Of a stretch of DNA of 60,480 bases, positions 38,501 through 49,561 are shown one piece after another; positions within the stretch are counted from its first letter, which is position 1, and the number at the start of each line of letters is the position of its first letter. The stretch lies in contig MU129998.1 in assembly GCA_015039465.1 (NCBI GenBank), positions 161,685 through 222,164 of the forward strand, given 5' to 3'. The DNA comes from Phlegmacium glaucopus. Taxonomy: Eukaryota > Basidiomycota > Agaricomycetes > Agaricales > Cortinariaceae. Both the position numbers and the translations under genes were made by a program. The notes under the pieces are model-generated. The model did no database searches and had not been told where the DNA came from. It saw nothing but the letters and a program-made list of their open reading frames with translations.

Positions 38501-39910
38501 GTCTGTAAGCACAAGACCATCTTCATCTGCCTTGACTCCAGCTTACTCTTTTGACAGGCAGTAAGTGCAAGACCATTAAATCTCCCTTGACTCTAATTTA
38601 CTCTTTTGACAGTGGGTAAGTGCAAGACCATCTTGATCTGCATTGACTCTAGCTTACTCTTTTGACAGGAGGTAAGGACCATCTTGGACTACCTTGACTC
38701 TGACTTATTCTTTTAACAGTATGTAAGTGCAAGACCATTTTGATCTGCCTTGACTCTAGCTTACTCTTTTGACAGGAGGTAAGTTCAAGGACCATCTCAA
38801 ACTGCCTTGACTCTAGCCCACTCTTTGACAGGAGGTAAGTGCAAGGCCATCTTGATCTACTTTGACTCTGGCTTACTCTTTTGACAGGAGGTAAGTGCAA
38901 GACCATCAAATCTGTGTTGACTCTAGCTTACTCTTTTGACAGTTGGTAAGTGGGAGATGATCTCGATCTGTCTTGACTCTAGCTTACTCTCTCCACAGGA
39001 GGTAAGTTCAATCACAGAGAAATCTCTATTACTCTGTCACCTTCTTTTACTCATGTTACAATCTATTTGGACAGTATGTAGGTGCATTAATCATATCTTC
39101 ATTTATGCTTACCTGATTGGCATATCCTTTGGACAGTATGTATGTTGAACATGTAATGTTATTCACCAATTACTCCATCACTAACATTTCTGAACAGAAA
39201 GTATATGCATTAATTTTCTAATGTCTTTTTCTCTGCTGACCTATGTAAACCTTTGCTTACAGATGGCAAGTGTGATTACTCTTACTTTTGTTTTGAATCT
39301 ATATAATAAATGACATTTGGTGAAATTTTTTTGGCCTCATTCCCATCTCTGTACTGACCCTTTTGTCTAGTTTTTGAATTTCAATGTACAGGATTCCATC
39401 TCCAAAATTATGTCACCTATTGTGAGCATTTTCTCTTTGGCAATACACTGGCAGAAGAGTGGCTAATTTCATCTTTCAAGGTTTCCAGCTTATCTACAAC
39501 TTTCAACTTAAAAGAAGCTACATACTGTGCAATTGGCATGCATCTGATTCAACCTTTTTTCTATACTCTCTCTAACATTAACTTTACTTTTAGTTGCAGC
39601 TATCATTGGCCACTTGTCTTTCTTTCTTCAACAAGAATCACCAAGTACCAGAAACTCTTTAGAAAGAGCTGCTCAAATTTATCAGCAATCCACTTACAAT
39701 GCCTCTATCAAGCAAGCAATTGAAAATATTTTTGAACTAGAAAATATTTTCAAAGGCTCCCATGTGAAGAGTCATGTCAAACATACATTCTCAAATCCTT
39801 TCAAAGGCTTTTTGCTTGTTGATGACATCAATCATGAATTACTGGTTGCAGAGGTTGTACAGACTGCATTGAATAATCTCTTGTGTATGGATTCAATTCT
39901 TATTTATTGA
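35533..39910 (+). CDS. P-loop GTPase-like gene carrying a single-codon exon array
   Basis: Seven upstream exons phase exactly: 35533-35709, 35767-35785 plus 36524-36537 (one 33-nt exon, now split by a transposon), 36596-36768, 36830-36909, 36962-37156, 37205-37343 and 37392-37497. They encode a G domain: P-loop GRANAGKTT, DSRGFEAG as the DxxG switch, and LLWTKTDSLD as the base-specificity motif. The type resembles the G-domain proteins common in agaricomycetes, distantly AIG1/septin-like. At 37497 the frame is phase 0 and enters the array at 37498-39370. After it, 39371 onward reads FLNFNVQDSISKIMSPI and, after an unresolved junction, a helical C-terminus from about 39590 (HLSFFLQQESPSTRNSLERA) to TGA at 39910. 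Unless the transposon-bearing exon is skipped, the gene is disrupted. The cellular role is unknown. Confidence 0.7.
35786..36521 (-). mobile_element. Truncated Tc1/mariner element, 736 bp
   Basis: Terminal inverted repeats of about 78 bp begin CAGCTACATGCAAAAACC and are flanked by TA at 35784-35785 and 36522-36523. On the minus strand the interior encodes the amino-terminal helix-turn-helix of a Tc1-type transposase. The DDE catalytic region is missing, so the copy is non-autonomous. The ends still match nearly perfectly, which suggests a fairly recent insertion. It sits inside the second coding exon of the GTPase g gene. Confidence 0.88.
35980..36315 (-). pseudogene. Tc1-type transposase N-terminal fragment
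   Basis: From ATG 36315 the frame begins MGAYRYIPEEQKQLVLTM, then GMKVNDIVEATGMGRTTILR, a helix-turn-helix DNA-binding domain of the kind that opens Tc1/mariner transposases of basidiomycetes. After about 60 residues the sequence stops resembling transposase and runs to a stop without any DDE motif. It could at most make a DNA-binding fragment. Confidence 0.75.
37498..38389 (+). other. Single-codon exon array, part 1 (introns 1-16)
   Basis: Tandem intron-like units, mostly 52-54 bp, with donors mostly GTAAGT/GTAAGC, a branch-like CTTAC or CTTAT about 13 nt before the acceptor, and acceptors mostly TTTTGACAG. Each pair is separated by exactly 3 nt. The triplets, with start positions, are AGT 37551, CAT 37607, ATT 37668, TTG 37724, TGG 37779, GAT 37835, TGG 37892, TGG 37947, TCA 37999, GAG 38055, AAG 38110, TAT 38166, TCT 38223, GAT 38279 and GAG 38334. 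The first three units are more diverged. The donor at 37554 (GTTATC) is weak and that at 37671 is GC type. Exon 7 ends in phase 0, so each triplet would be one codon. Confidence 0.65.
38390..39370 (+). other. Single-codon exon array, part 2 (introns 17-32)
   Basis: The array continues with triplets TTG 38390, TAT 38446, TCT 38502, GCA 38558, TGG 38613, GAG 38669, TAT 38720, GAG 38776, GAG 38832, GAG 38888, TTG 38943, GAG 38999, TAT 39075, TAT 39137, AAA 39198 and ATG 39263. Intron lengths stay at 48-53 bp up to 38998, then rise to 73, 59, 58, 62 and 105 bp as sequence similarity fades. The last donor (39266) is GC type. The donor at 38393 is GTAACT. Across both parts the 31 residues would be 7 Glu, 5 Tyr, 4 Trp, 4 Ser, 3 Leu, 2 Asp, 2 Lys and one each of His, Ile, Ala and Met: acidic and aromatic. 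Confidence 0.65.
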
Positions 39911-41303
39911 TGGGTACTACTAATTGGGAACTATAGCAGGGAAATAAGCCAATGTTTTACTGCATAATTTAAATCATCACACCTCTCTATGTGAAGAACC
40001 AAAAATAGGGAAAAAACATTGTGTGGCCCTGGGCAGTGGGAAGGAGTTCAGAAAGGGAATAATGGCATGTTGCTGGATACTTTAATTTATGGGATGGATG
40101 ATGTGAAGTCATACATGACTCAAAGAAATCTTTACTTACAGCACTTTTCAAAACTATATGAAAATGTGATTTTCTTTTTTCACTCATTCAGTCTTGTTGA
40201 TGTAGGATGCTGACTCTTGGTAAAGCAGCAATTGGCAACATTACCATTACTTTGGCACATTGTTTCCCTTCAGCTCATTCATATAGCACAAAACTCATGT
40301 ATTTGTGAGTCTATGTCAACCTCAAATTGCAATTCAATCCTGTTTTTGAAATTTTGCAAGCCTAAGAGGTCCATATATAGTAATCATGGAGCTTGGAGCA
40401 GTTTTTGACTGATAGTAAGTACATTGAGATATGGTCATATTAGAATTTGATCTTTCAAATTCCAATAGACTTCCAGTGTGCAAAGAGCATGACTAAAGTG
40501 GTTTATTTCATTTATATATGAGTGATATAATCCACATAATTTACTTGAGATGTTTGAAAGAATTAAGAAAAACTTAGTGAAGGTGGAAAGACTTGGAAAA
40601 TGGAGATTTGGGTATATATACCTATTAGGGACCTCAAACAACAGAACAAAATATGTTATTCTAATATATTTTAGACATAGACTTGTAAATACATGAGTTT
40701 CGTGGCTATATGTGCAAGCTGAAGGGAAACAATAGGCTAGATAACTTTGAGTATTGGGTAAAGTTGCTACTTTGCAAAGAGTTGGCATCATGGAAGGCCT
40801 ACATCAACAAGATTGAATGAGCAAAAAATAAAATCACATTTCTATATAGTTTTGAAAAGTGCTGTAAGTACCTTTCCTAGTTGAACTTTGTCAAAGTGTG
40901 GTCTAAGGCAAACACTTTCCTTGCCTGCATATTCTAAGAGAGGATGAAGCAACAAGTGGTATTGTGGTGATGGTAATATAAGTGTAATACAGTACCAAGC
41001 TCTTACATTTGAATTGCTCTTATTGAAGTATATAAAGTAGTTAGTTACTGTTGTACTCAGACATTGTACTCAGACATTTATTTGCCTCACAAGCCCAGTG
41101 AGGCCAAACAACATGTGTTGCTTGCCATTTATTCTATAGATGAAGACTATGTTCTGTTTCTGCTGAAAGTACAGCTTTGATAAAATTCTCTGCTAAAATT
41201 TTGATCTTTTTTTTGGTTCCAAAGCATAGTACAAGTACATAAAAGTAAGTAGAGTACAAACACTTTTATACTTTGATGATTGGCAACTTCAGTCTCTTCC
41301 TAT
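39911..41303. repeat. Region with a diverged inverted repeat, no recognised gene
   Basis: Sequence at about 40130-40420 (with CACTCATTCAGTCTTGTTGA and TTGTTTCCCTTCAGCT) is found diverged and reversed at about 40590-40880, giving arms of about 290 bp around a centre near 40500. Frames up to 118 codons occur in the arms but have no recognisable motifs. The remainder to 41303 is AT-rich and without features. Confidence 0.55.
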
Positions 41304-44300
41304 TCATTTCTTCATATTCATGAGTTCAACATTTAGCTGCTCAGCTTCACCCCACCTTCCCTGATTATTATATGTACTTCCTATATTTTCCATACTCTTG
41401 AGGGTATCTGGATGTTCTACACCAAGCAGTATGTTCATGTCTATAAATTGAACCTCCAGCTGCTCTGCCCTCATTCCACCTTCTCTGATTGCTGTCTATC
41501 CTTGCTAGGTTTGCTGTTCTCTTGATGATCTCTGGATATTCTGCACCAACCAGCTTCTCCTTCAGGTCCATAACTTGACTCTCTAACTGCTCTGCCTCAT
41601 TCCATCTTCCCTGATCACTGTATGTGCTGGCTATATTTTCCATACTCCTAAGGGTGTCTGGATGTTCTGTACCAAGCAGCTTCTTCCTCATGTCCATAAC
41701 TTGAACCTGCAGCTGCTCTGCCTCATTCCACCTTCCCTGATCACTGTATGTGCTTCCTAGATTTGCCAGACTCTTGAGGGTGTCTGGATGTTCTACACCA
41801 AGGAGTTTCTTTCTCATATTAATAACTTGAACCTGCAGCTTCTCTGCCTCATTCCATCTTCCCTGATTACTGTATGTGCTTGCCAGATTTGCCATACTCT
41901 TGAGGGTGTCTGGATGGTCTGCACCAAGCAGCTTCTTCCTCATCTCCATAACTTGAACCTGCAGTTGCTCTGCCTTATTCAATTGTCCTTGATCACTGTA
42001 TGTGCTTGCCATATTTGCCATACTGTTGAGGGTATTTGGATGTTCTGCACCAAGCAGCTTTTTCATCATGTCTATAACTTGAACCTGCAGCTGCTCTGCT
42101 TCAGCCCACCTCCCCTGATCACTGTATGTGATTGCTAGATTTGCCATATTATTGAGAGTGTCTGGATGTTCTGCACCAAGCAGCTTCTTCATCATGTCCA
42201 TAACTTGAACCTGCAGCTGCTCTGCCTCATTGAATTTGCCTTGATTACTGTATGTGTTTGCTAGATTTGCCATACTGTTGATGGTATTTGGATGTTTTGC
42301 ACCAAGCAGCATTTTCATCATGTCCATGACTTGAACCTCCAGCTGTTCTGCATCATTCCATCTTCCCTGATCACTGTAGGTGCTTGTTATATTTGCTATA
42401 CTCCTGAGGGTGTCTGGATGTTCTGGACCAAGCAGCTTCTTCCTCATGTCCATCACATGAACCTCCAGCTGCTCTGCTTCTTTCCACCTTCCCTGATCCC
42501 TGCATGTGTTTGCTAGATTTGACATACTGGTCAAGGTGTTTGGATGTTCTGCACCAAGCAATGCCTTCCTCATGTCCATAACTTGAACCTGCAGTTGCTC
42601 TGCCTCATTCCATCTTCCCTGAACCCTGTATGTGCTTGCTAGATTTTCCATACTGCTCAAGGTGTTTGGATGTTCTGCACCAAGGAGCTTCTTCATCATG
42701 TCCATAACTTGAACTTGCAGCTTCTCTGCCTCATTCCATCTTCCCTGACGCCTGTATGTATTTGCTAGATTTGACATACTCTTGATTGTGTCTAGGTGTT
42801 CCATACCAAGCAGTTTCTTCCTCATGTCCATAACTTCAATCTGCAGCTGCTCTGCCTCATTCCACCTTCCCTGACACCTGTATGTGTTTGCTAGAGTTGA
42901 CATACCCTTGAGTGTGTATGGATGTTCTGTACCAAGCAGTTTTTTCCTCATGGCCACAACTTGAACCTCTAGATGCTCTTCATTGTTCCAGTCCCCATTC
43001 TCCTGCATTACTAGTGCAAAATTAGACCATTTATCATCATAGTACTGCTTCATAAGTCCTATCTGCCTTCCATGTAGCTCATTTGCCTTGATATGTGGAA
43101 ATATTAACCGTCTCAGTGCATAATCCTGACTTTCAAATCTCCATTGAATTGCACAGGACAAGAGTATGCTTCCCATCTCACACATTCTTTGCTGCTCATA
43201 TTTTGACATTCTCTCCCGACTCCAGTAGTGCACCAGAGGATGAATAGACAACATTTTAGATGATTGTCCTCTTTTCATCAAGGAGAAAGAGAGAAGGACA
43301 CTAATCCCTTGTCCAAAGATGAACTCATCCCAGTGACCATCATTATCCAAGCCAAGCAGAGTACGATCCAGTGAAGTGGCTGCCTGTGGAAGCTTCCTAT
43401 TAACATATTTCCTGGACTTCTCAGCAGCAGATTGGAATATTTCTTTAGAAATACTACTATGATGATAGAAAGCACATATTTGAAGAATTAGGATTGCTGC
43501 ATGGGCTGCTTGTGCATCTCCAGCAGTGGAATGTCCACTAGCTCTCCTTTCTATTTCTTTGAAAGAAAGATCCCAAGTCCCATACACTGTTTTATCATAC
43601 TTTGATGCTCCTGTGAAGGTAGCATCTGACATAAGAGCCTGACGATGTACTGAGAATTGCCTCAAATATTGATCAATATCACATTTCCCAACTTCAATAT
43701 AAGCACCAGCCTGATCAATAGCAAGAGGAATGAAGCCAAGTTCAGTCACAATATTTTTGGCAGCTTGTATATGCTCAGGCAATGGATCCAAAGAGCTAGC
43801 TTTGAGAAGCAGAGCTATAGCAGCTGACTCCTCCATTTCATGGATCTCAATTTTGTTCTCAGATGATAGAATCCTTCCCATGAATCTGTTTCTGCTAGTA
43901 ATCAGAATGTTACCTCTGTTACCTGGAGGAATGAACTTGGCCACCACCTCTGGAGGAGGATCATCAGCATTATCAAACACAATCAACCATTCTTCTTGGA
44001 GAGAAGATATCCACTGGAGGACAGAGTCAACTGAGCCACCCACACCAGAATATTGTGCAGCAGGAAGGCTAGATATGCCCTTGAGAGACACTTCCATGCT
44101 CTCCTGAGAGGAGGCATCAACCCAGAAGACATGGGGAAAACTATGAAGACATGAATCCAGTGTTGTGAATAGCAGAGTTAAGAACCCTTACTTGTCAGAC
44201 ATTTCTTCTATGAACTTGAGACAAATCTGGGTCTTTCCTATACCTCCCAATCCCCAGAGGAGACAAGAGTGCCTTGACATCAGTCTGCCAGCAGCACGAT

Positions 44301-45058
44301 GAACAAAAATCTTCCCAAGTTTATTGAGCACGTCCTGCCGTCCAGTAAAGATTGGACTGGAGTTGGGTTTCTGAGTCACAGGAATATGTAACCGCTCTTC
44401 ACCAATATTGGCAGGGAGAATAATGTTGTTCTATATGTACAATTACTGCTTAATCGTATACACGACTTACGAAGACTTACGAAAGTGCCGCCAGTGATGA
44501 GGACGTTCTGGGCATTCGCAAGGAGACCCGTGACTGGTTGTTGAGCCTGCTGATCATGAGCGAAAGCCGCGAATACATGGTGTAAGCAATTCACCGAAGG
44601 ATTTTGTTCTGATTCCATGGATCTCAAGTTCGAAGCGAAGGCTTGGAGTTCATGGGTAGTCTGATCGATGATAATGATTGAATAATTATGGATGTGATGG
44701 GTTAAGTTGAACACGCACATTTACGCCAGTGTCTGGCACGCTTACAGGATTGGTCGCCAGAGCGGAAACCGGGGTGGGGACGCGGCGGTCATGGGCAGTC
44801 TGATGGATGACGATGGTTAAATACTTAAGGATGCGATGGGCCAGGGCGAAGTTGAGCACTCACAGTAACATCAGCTACTTGAATAACTTCTGCGCTTGCA
44901 GTCGCAGCGAGAATGGATGGCATGGGATCAGCGGCGCTTGTTTTAATTGTCGATGTCGAAGTTGCTGGTTCAAGGCTTGAATCCAGAGCATCGTTGATGG
45001 TCATAGATGAATATTTTTGTTTCTTGGACTTGAAAATTTTCTTAAAAAAGCGCTTCAT
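41304..45058 (-). CDS. NLR-like protein, NB-ARC with TPR repeats (copy 1)
   Basis: Short 5' exons start at ATG 45058 with the basic segment MKRFFKKIFKSKKQK. Later ones encode NAQNVLITGGTF, then PIFTGRQDVLNKLGKIF with the Walker A motif GLGGIGKTQ (about 44190-44380). An intron at about 44141-44190 leads to the main exon (from 44140). It carries WLIVFDNADD (Walker B), NILITSRNR, ELGFIPLAIDQAGAYI (GLPL-like) and SIHPLVHYWSRERM (MHD-like), then about twelve 42-residue TPR units of the form MRKKLLGAEHPDTL...TY..QGRWNEAEQL. A one-base insertion (extra C within 41468-41470) shifts the frame in the last units: translation as it stands ends at 41368, while the continuing frame runs to 41304. Such STAND ATPases act as intracellular sensors in fungal non-self recognition or programmed death; the trigger here is unknown. 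Confidence 0.82.
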
Positions 45059-46059
45059 ATCGTTGAACAGTAGGTTGTGGTGAGCTATTGATGAGAGTCG
45101 ATAAGAAAGATGCCCTCGATTATATAAGCGGAGGTCCTGTTGGTTGTTCGTCAAATTGTCTTCTGTTCGGTACTTCGGACTTCCTCTCATTCTCCAATTT
45201 CCCTCATAATGACACTATTTAAAACACCAGCTGGCGCCTTGGCCGTTGCACGAACTTCGTCACCTCTGAGTTTTCCACCTCTCCACCTAGTGCAAAACCT
45301 CCCTCTCGTGGTCCCTCCTCTCAATGATAACTACAGTGTATCCAAATTTAGAGCCAGAAGCACAAGGGACGAAGAGGCTACGGGATCTGCCGGGCAGATA
45401 AACAGCACAGGCGAACCTCGGAAGCAAAAAGCTGGGAGGTATACTTACTTACGTAATGTTCGTAAACAGCAATAACCAACCCTAACCATAGATTATGATT
45501 TTAGTTGATTTAATCATTTTTCTAACTGAATCTTAACAGCGCCTTCTATCTTTCTTCCTCTTTGCCTTGTTCTCCTTCTCGCTCGCACCCTAGCACTCAG
45601 TGGTTAGATGTCGACCATTCTTTGAGGGAAAACAGTGATTCGATCGTCTTTTTTTAGGTTCTCCTTCATCTGCGAGGATTGATCAGATGAAATGTGCTGG
45701 ACGATAAGTGGTGCGTTTTTCCTCATCAATGACTTCCCGAGCCCGAATAATATCGCGTGAGTAGCAGTAGTTTTTAGTGAGTTCGTCAATGTGTCTGTGA
45801 TTCTTGGTGGGACTGATATCTGGTTGGGGCATTTCTGGCAGGTGCTCGAGAACTAGAGCTGCTGGCGAGAAGACAGACGCTATCCGTGTTTTCGACAGAA
45901 GAAAAGAGCTGGACAACGTCGTCATTAGTGCGCCATATAATTCACGCATCCGCTTTGCTGGCATCCCAAGCTTGCGGTGTGTTACGGGATGTGCTAGCAA
46001 TTGGGGCTGTGTGCGTGCTAGGAGATAAATTCAAAAGATAGCTACCCATTTCTGTGATG
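45059..46059. other. Region between NLR copy 1 and the XRN1 relic
   Basis: About 1 kb without a recognised gene. A minus-strand frame at 45683-46000 (105 codons, with MPQPDISPTKNHRHIDELTK) and plus-strand frames overlap each other, and none has motifs I know. The part nearest 45059 must contain the NLR promoter. Confidence 0.4.
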
Positions 46060-48724
46060 ATGGCTCGCACCGGGCTGGACTGGAGAATGGAAAAGGATGT
46101 CTTCGTGTTCAAGTTGGTAAGACTCCGCTCTCCAGAAGAAATTGCATCGGAATTAAATGGACAAACACCACAGTTGTTCCAAACCCAGCCTTAACTGCAC
46201 CCAAGGATCGGAGGAACGCACGCCCCAAGACACCTGGAAATTCACCTTTTCCGACAAGCCTTGATTTCACTTCGGAACTCGTTTTTCATCCGAAGCAGAC
46301 TACATCCAGCCCCCGAAGTACATGTGTGCAGTGGGGTGGATGCCCGAGGATAACAACATTGTTAGCCTGAGAAGCTCAAGTGAGCAATGGGAGATATGGC
46401 CATCCATCAGCAAGACGTGGGTGTTTCCACCTATGAACAGTTGATGGGGTATTGCTAGCATGGCGTAGCATATCGGGTTCGTCTTTTTTCCCAAAATTCA
46501 TTGTTTATGTTTGTCGGTCTCAACCCCTTTTTTTTGTACGATTAGGATTTGATGTATGATCCTAATTCGCCCATTCTCGACTTTTATCCATTGGAATTTG
46601 GGTTGGATCTGAATGGGAAAAAAACATATTGGGAGGCGGTTGTGAAGATTGCATTTATTGATGAAGGTAAAACGGTATGGCAGGTGTGTTAAATTTGATT
46701 ATTTTATTTCCATATCGTTTCTTACCAATTTTTTATAAGCGCGTGAACATAGTCTCACACCAGAGGAACAACATCGAAACTCTTGGGGAACGAGCACTAC
46801 ATTCAGGTTCAACCCAGACGAAACGACAGTTTATCCATCGTCGTTACCAGTAAAATCTTTTTCTTGGGAGAACAAGCTTATGGCGTTCCTGCTCAAGTCT
46901 GTAAACACCAGACACAACTTTGTTATCCTTGCTGTGCGTACCCCTACCCTACCACGCATACATTCATGTTATACTAAACCGTGTTCTTTCCAGTTCTTCG
47001 GAGAAGGTAGAAATCGATAAATTCAAAGACGTCGTTGCCCATCGGAAAGCTAGTCGATACTACCCTTCTTTCAAGGCTGCTGGAATGGTAGGAATCTCTG
47101 GACGGGCGTTGGGAAAGATCACTTCGAGTTTCATGGTCATCACGTCAGATAATCAGAAAACAATTTGGGGAGAAGTTTGAAATACGAAGCGAAGGCTTTG
47201 AAAGTAATCGATTATTCAAGGAAGGAAGGTCGAAACTGGGATTATAGCGAGAAAGCTATCGAATTACTGAGAGAATACAGGTAAGTTGCCCTTTTCTTCT
47301 TTTGTGGTTGACGAACACATGTAACGATTACCTATTTTGTAGAGCAAGTCTTGATGGTAATGGGGATGGTATGTGTTATTATCGTCTTTTCTGTGGGGCT
47401 GAGTTGCTAACGTATATTAATAGATGCACTTCCAGGTCCCGATCCTCATGGACAAGGCAGGGAAATCAAGAGTTGGCTCAAATCCAAAGGTGTCAGAGAT
47501 TTGAGGCCGTGTCTCTTTACTGTGATCAGTTGACCAAGGTATGACAGGATATCCTCCTCCAATATCTTCGCTGTCGAACAACTTCAATACCCGCTTGCTC
47601 TTTCCAAGGAAACCGTAGCTGAAATCGAGGCTTTGGCTGATACCACTATGAAAATCAAATCTCCTGGATAAAGGCGTTTGTCAAAAGCATCCCAAGATAG
47701 GCAGTACTCAAACCTTCCCATGTTGCTTGTCGCCTTCAGATCCAGCATTTTGCACTTGGGGATTCAACGTTATTTGTCGAAGGAGTGGTGGTAGGCCTCA
47801 ATGCCAAGTCGATGCACTGTAGTGTGGGATGTTTCCCTCATGTCTGGTATCACGCTAGGAGATCGGTCAGTTTGACAGTCGGGCTCGTTGACCTTTTCGT
47901 TTTTGATTGAAACTTTGCTTCTCTTTAGATGTTCGCAATATCGTGGTTCAACAGTTGAATTCAATACGTGCCGGAATTGTACTAATCCTCAATTCGTCAC
48001 ATCAACCAATCCGAAAGCTCCTCCACCGGTTCACAATAATGCGCCTTTCAAACCTCGTTTTGGTCAACATCCAGCTATTACACCAGCACCCGGACAGGCG
48101 GCAGCTTCACGTTTCAGACTCCCGTGAAGTCAGCCATCTTTTTTTTCTTATTTCAAGTAACATATATCTGACTTGGGTTTTAAAATTCCTCCCAAGTCCA
48201 AACCAACCTTCACATGTTCATATCATGGTTAACCCAAATAGAGGCGCATGGCGAGGAGTTATGTGAATGGTCGTGGTGGACCGCCTTCTCCAGCCACTCA
48301 AGTGCCAACAACGCATGTCGAGATTGTTTCGCCTGTCGCAGCAGGAGTGCCGTCTACGCCGTTTATCCCCTCTCATAATTCTAGCCGTGGAGGAGGACCC
48401 CCACGAGGAGGCAGAGCTTTTGCTCCAGGATTTCGTGATGGTCGTGGGTTCGTTCCAGGGAGTGATCGAGGTCGAGGGTCTTTCGCTGCTCCCCCCTCTT
48501 GCATCGTGAGGTTGATGTTTATCGGACTGACTATTTGTTTTTTATGTTGTATTATCATATTGGGTCGAACAGAGTCCTTTCTGTTTTTTTTCACGCGTTA
48601 TATACAGGCTCCTAATCGGATCATAAGTAACGGAAGAAATGCCGCGACGACGGTGGCTCTGGCAACAACTTCTAGAATTAAGAACGCTGTCAATGCATCT
48701 TCTACTAATTTCGGCGGTCTCTGA
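46060..48724 (+). pseudogene. XRN1-type 5'-3' exoribonuclease relic
   Basis: Pieces in the right order match the C-terminal two thirds of Xrn1: YEQLMG, DLMYDPNSPILDFYPLEF with GKKTYWEAVVKIAFIDEG (46550-46670), AREHSLTPEEQ with DETTVYPSSLP (46740-46850), FKAAGMVGISGRALGKITSS (47070-47130), SWLKSKGVRDL (47460-47510), FALGD (47750), RGSTVEFNT with NPQFVTSTNPKAPPP (47940-48030) and an RGG-rich tail (48250-48500). It is broken by an in-frame TAG near 46455, a missing base near 47158 (the frame changes between DNQK and NLGRSLKYEAK), deletions between blocks and no N-terminal nuclease domain. Intact Xrn1 degrades decapped mRNA in the cytoplasm. This looks like a decaying duplicate; a functional XRN1 should exist elsewhere. 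Confidence 0.8.
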
Positions 48725-49561
48725 CCAGTATGAATCCTAGTGTTGTGCCAACTTATATTGCGGGGGAAGCAAGGCTGGACTCGTCGTGCATTTGTCGTTG
48801 GTTATATTTACTTATCTGACAAATCTGCCTACTTACAAGGGAGTATTATCATCTGAGTCCTCCATTCTTACCTGCAATTACTGCTTCTCACTTTAGACTT
48901 GCGGATACCCATGCACTACAATATTTTTCGCGCCACCCTTGTTTATGCTGAGCCTTGGCTCCTCGCCCACCAACGACGCGCTGTGTCCCTTGATCAGAAG
49001 GTGGACCCAATTCTCGCCAGGTTATCTTCGAGACAAGCCTTTCGTAGCAGGGTTGCCAGGCTCTCGATGTTTTTGTGGGAAGCCCAGCAGATTCATTACG
49101 AGGATCTCTTCCTCCGCTGGTGTTGAGCTTCATGAGCCTCTTGTGTGCTTCGCTTGCCACTATCGGTTGTCCTCCACTGGTTAGGAATGGCGAAATCCTT
49201 GTGCAATTTTTCATGCACCCTTCCGCCGGTTGGTTGGCCGGTCTTGTTCCTTACAGGACCGCAATTCCGCATGATTGCTTCGTTGCCATCAACAAAGCCA
49301 CGCACCTAGCTCGGATTATTTCGATGTTAGGAAGACATATGTAGTAAAATATACAGCCTTATCATCAGACTAGGCCATCAGGACATTTAGAGTACGTCAA
49401 GTGCTGTGAAATCAGGTGCGTCAAGGGTAATAACTAACACATGCATCACTAATTTGGCCAAATTTCGACAAGCTAAGTTGAGGCAGTGACAGCTCTTATG
49501 TAATCAGAACGTCTTTCGTCTTGCCTCTCATCACCCACTGCGCATCGAGCACCACAACCCA
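48725..49561. other. Region upstream of NLR copy 2
   Basis: About 840 bp with overlapping frames of 70-108 codons on both strands around 48890-49345. None has a recognisable motif or a consistent exon pattern. It includes the promoter of NLR copy 2. Confidence 0.4.

Noticed and set aside
37498..39370. The array as a CRISPR-like or protein-coding tandem repeat
   Set aside because: The units are near-continuous copies with no unique spacers of constant length beyond three bases. They are not open in any frame because of 48-58 bp unit lengths and stops. The conserved parts coincide with splice signals.
41788..42516. Plus-strand frames of 74-116 codons with LNLQLLC repeats
   Set aside because: Antisense shadow of the TPR repeats in NLR copy 1.
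45683..46000. 105-codon minus-strand frame as a gene
   Set aside because: It has no recognisable motif, overlaps other frames and has no clear splice context.
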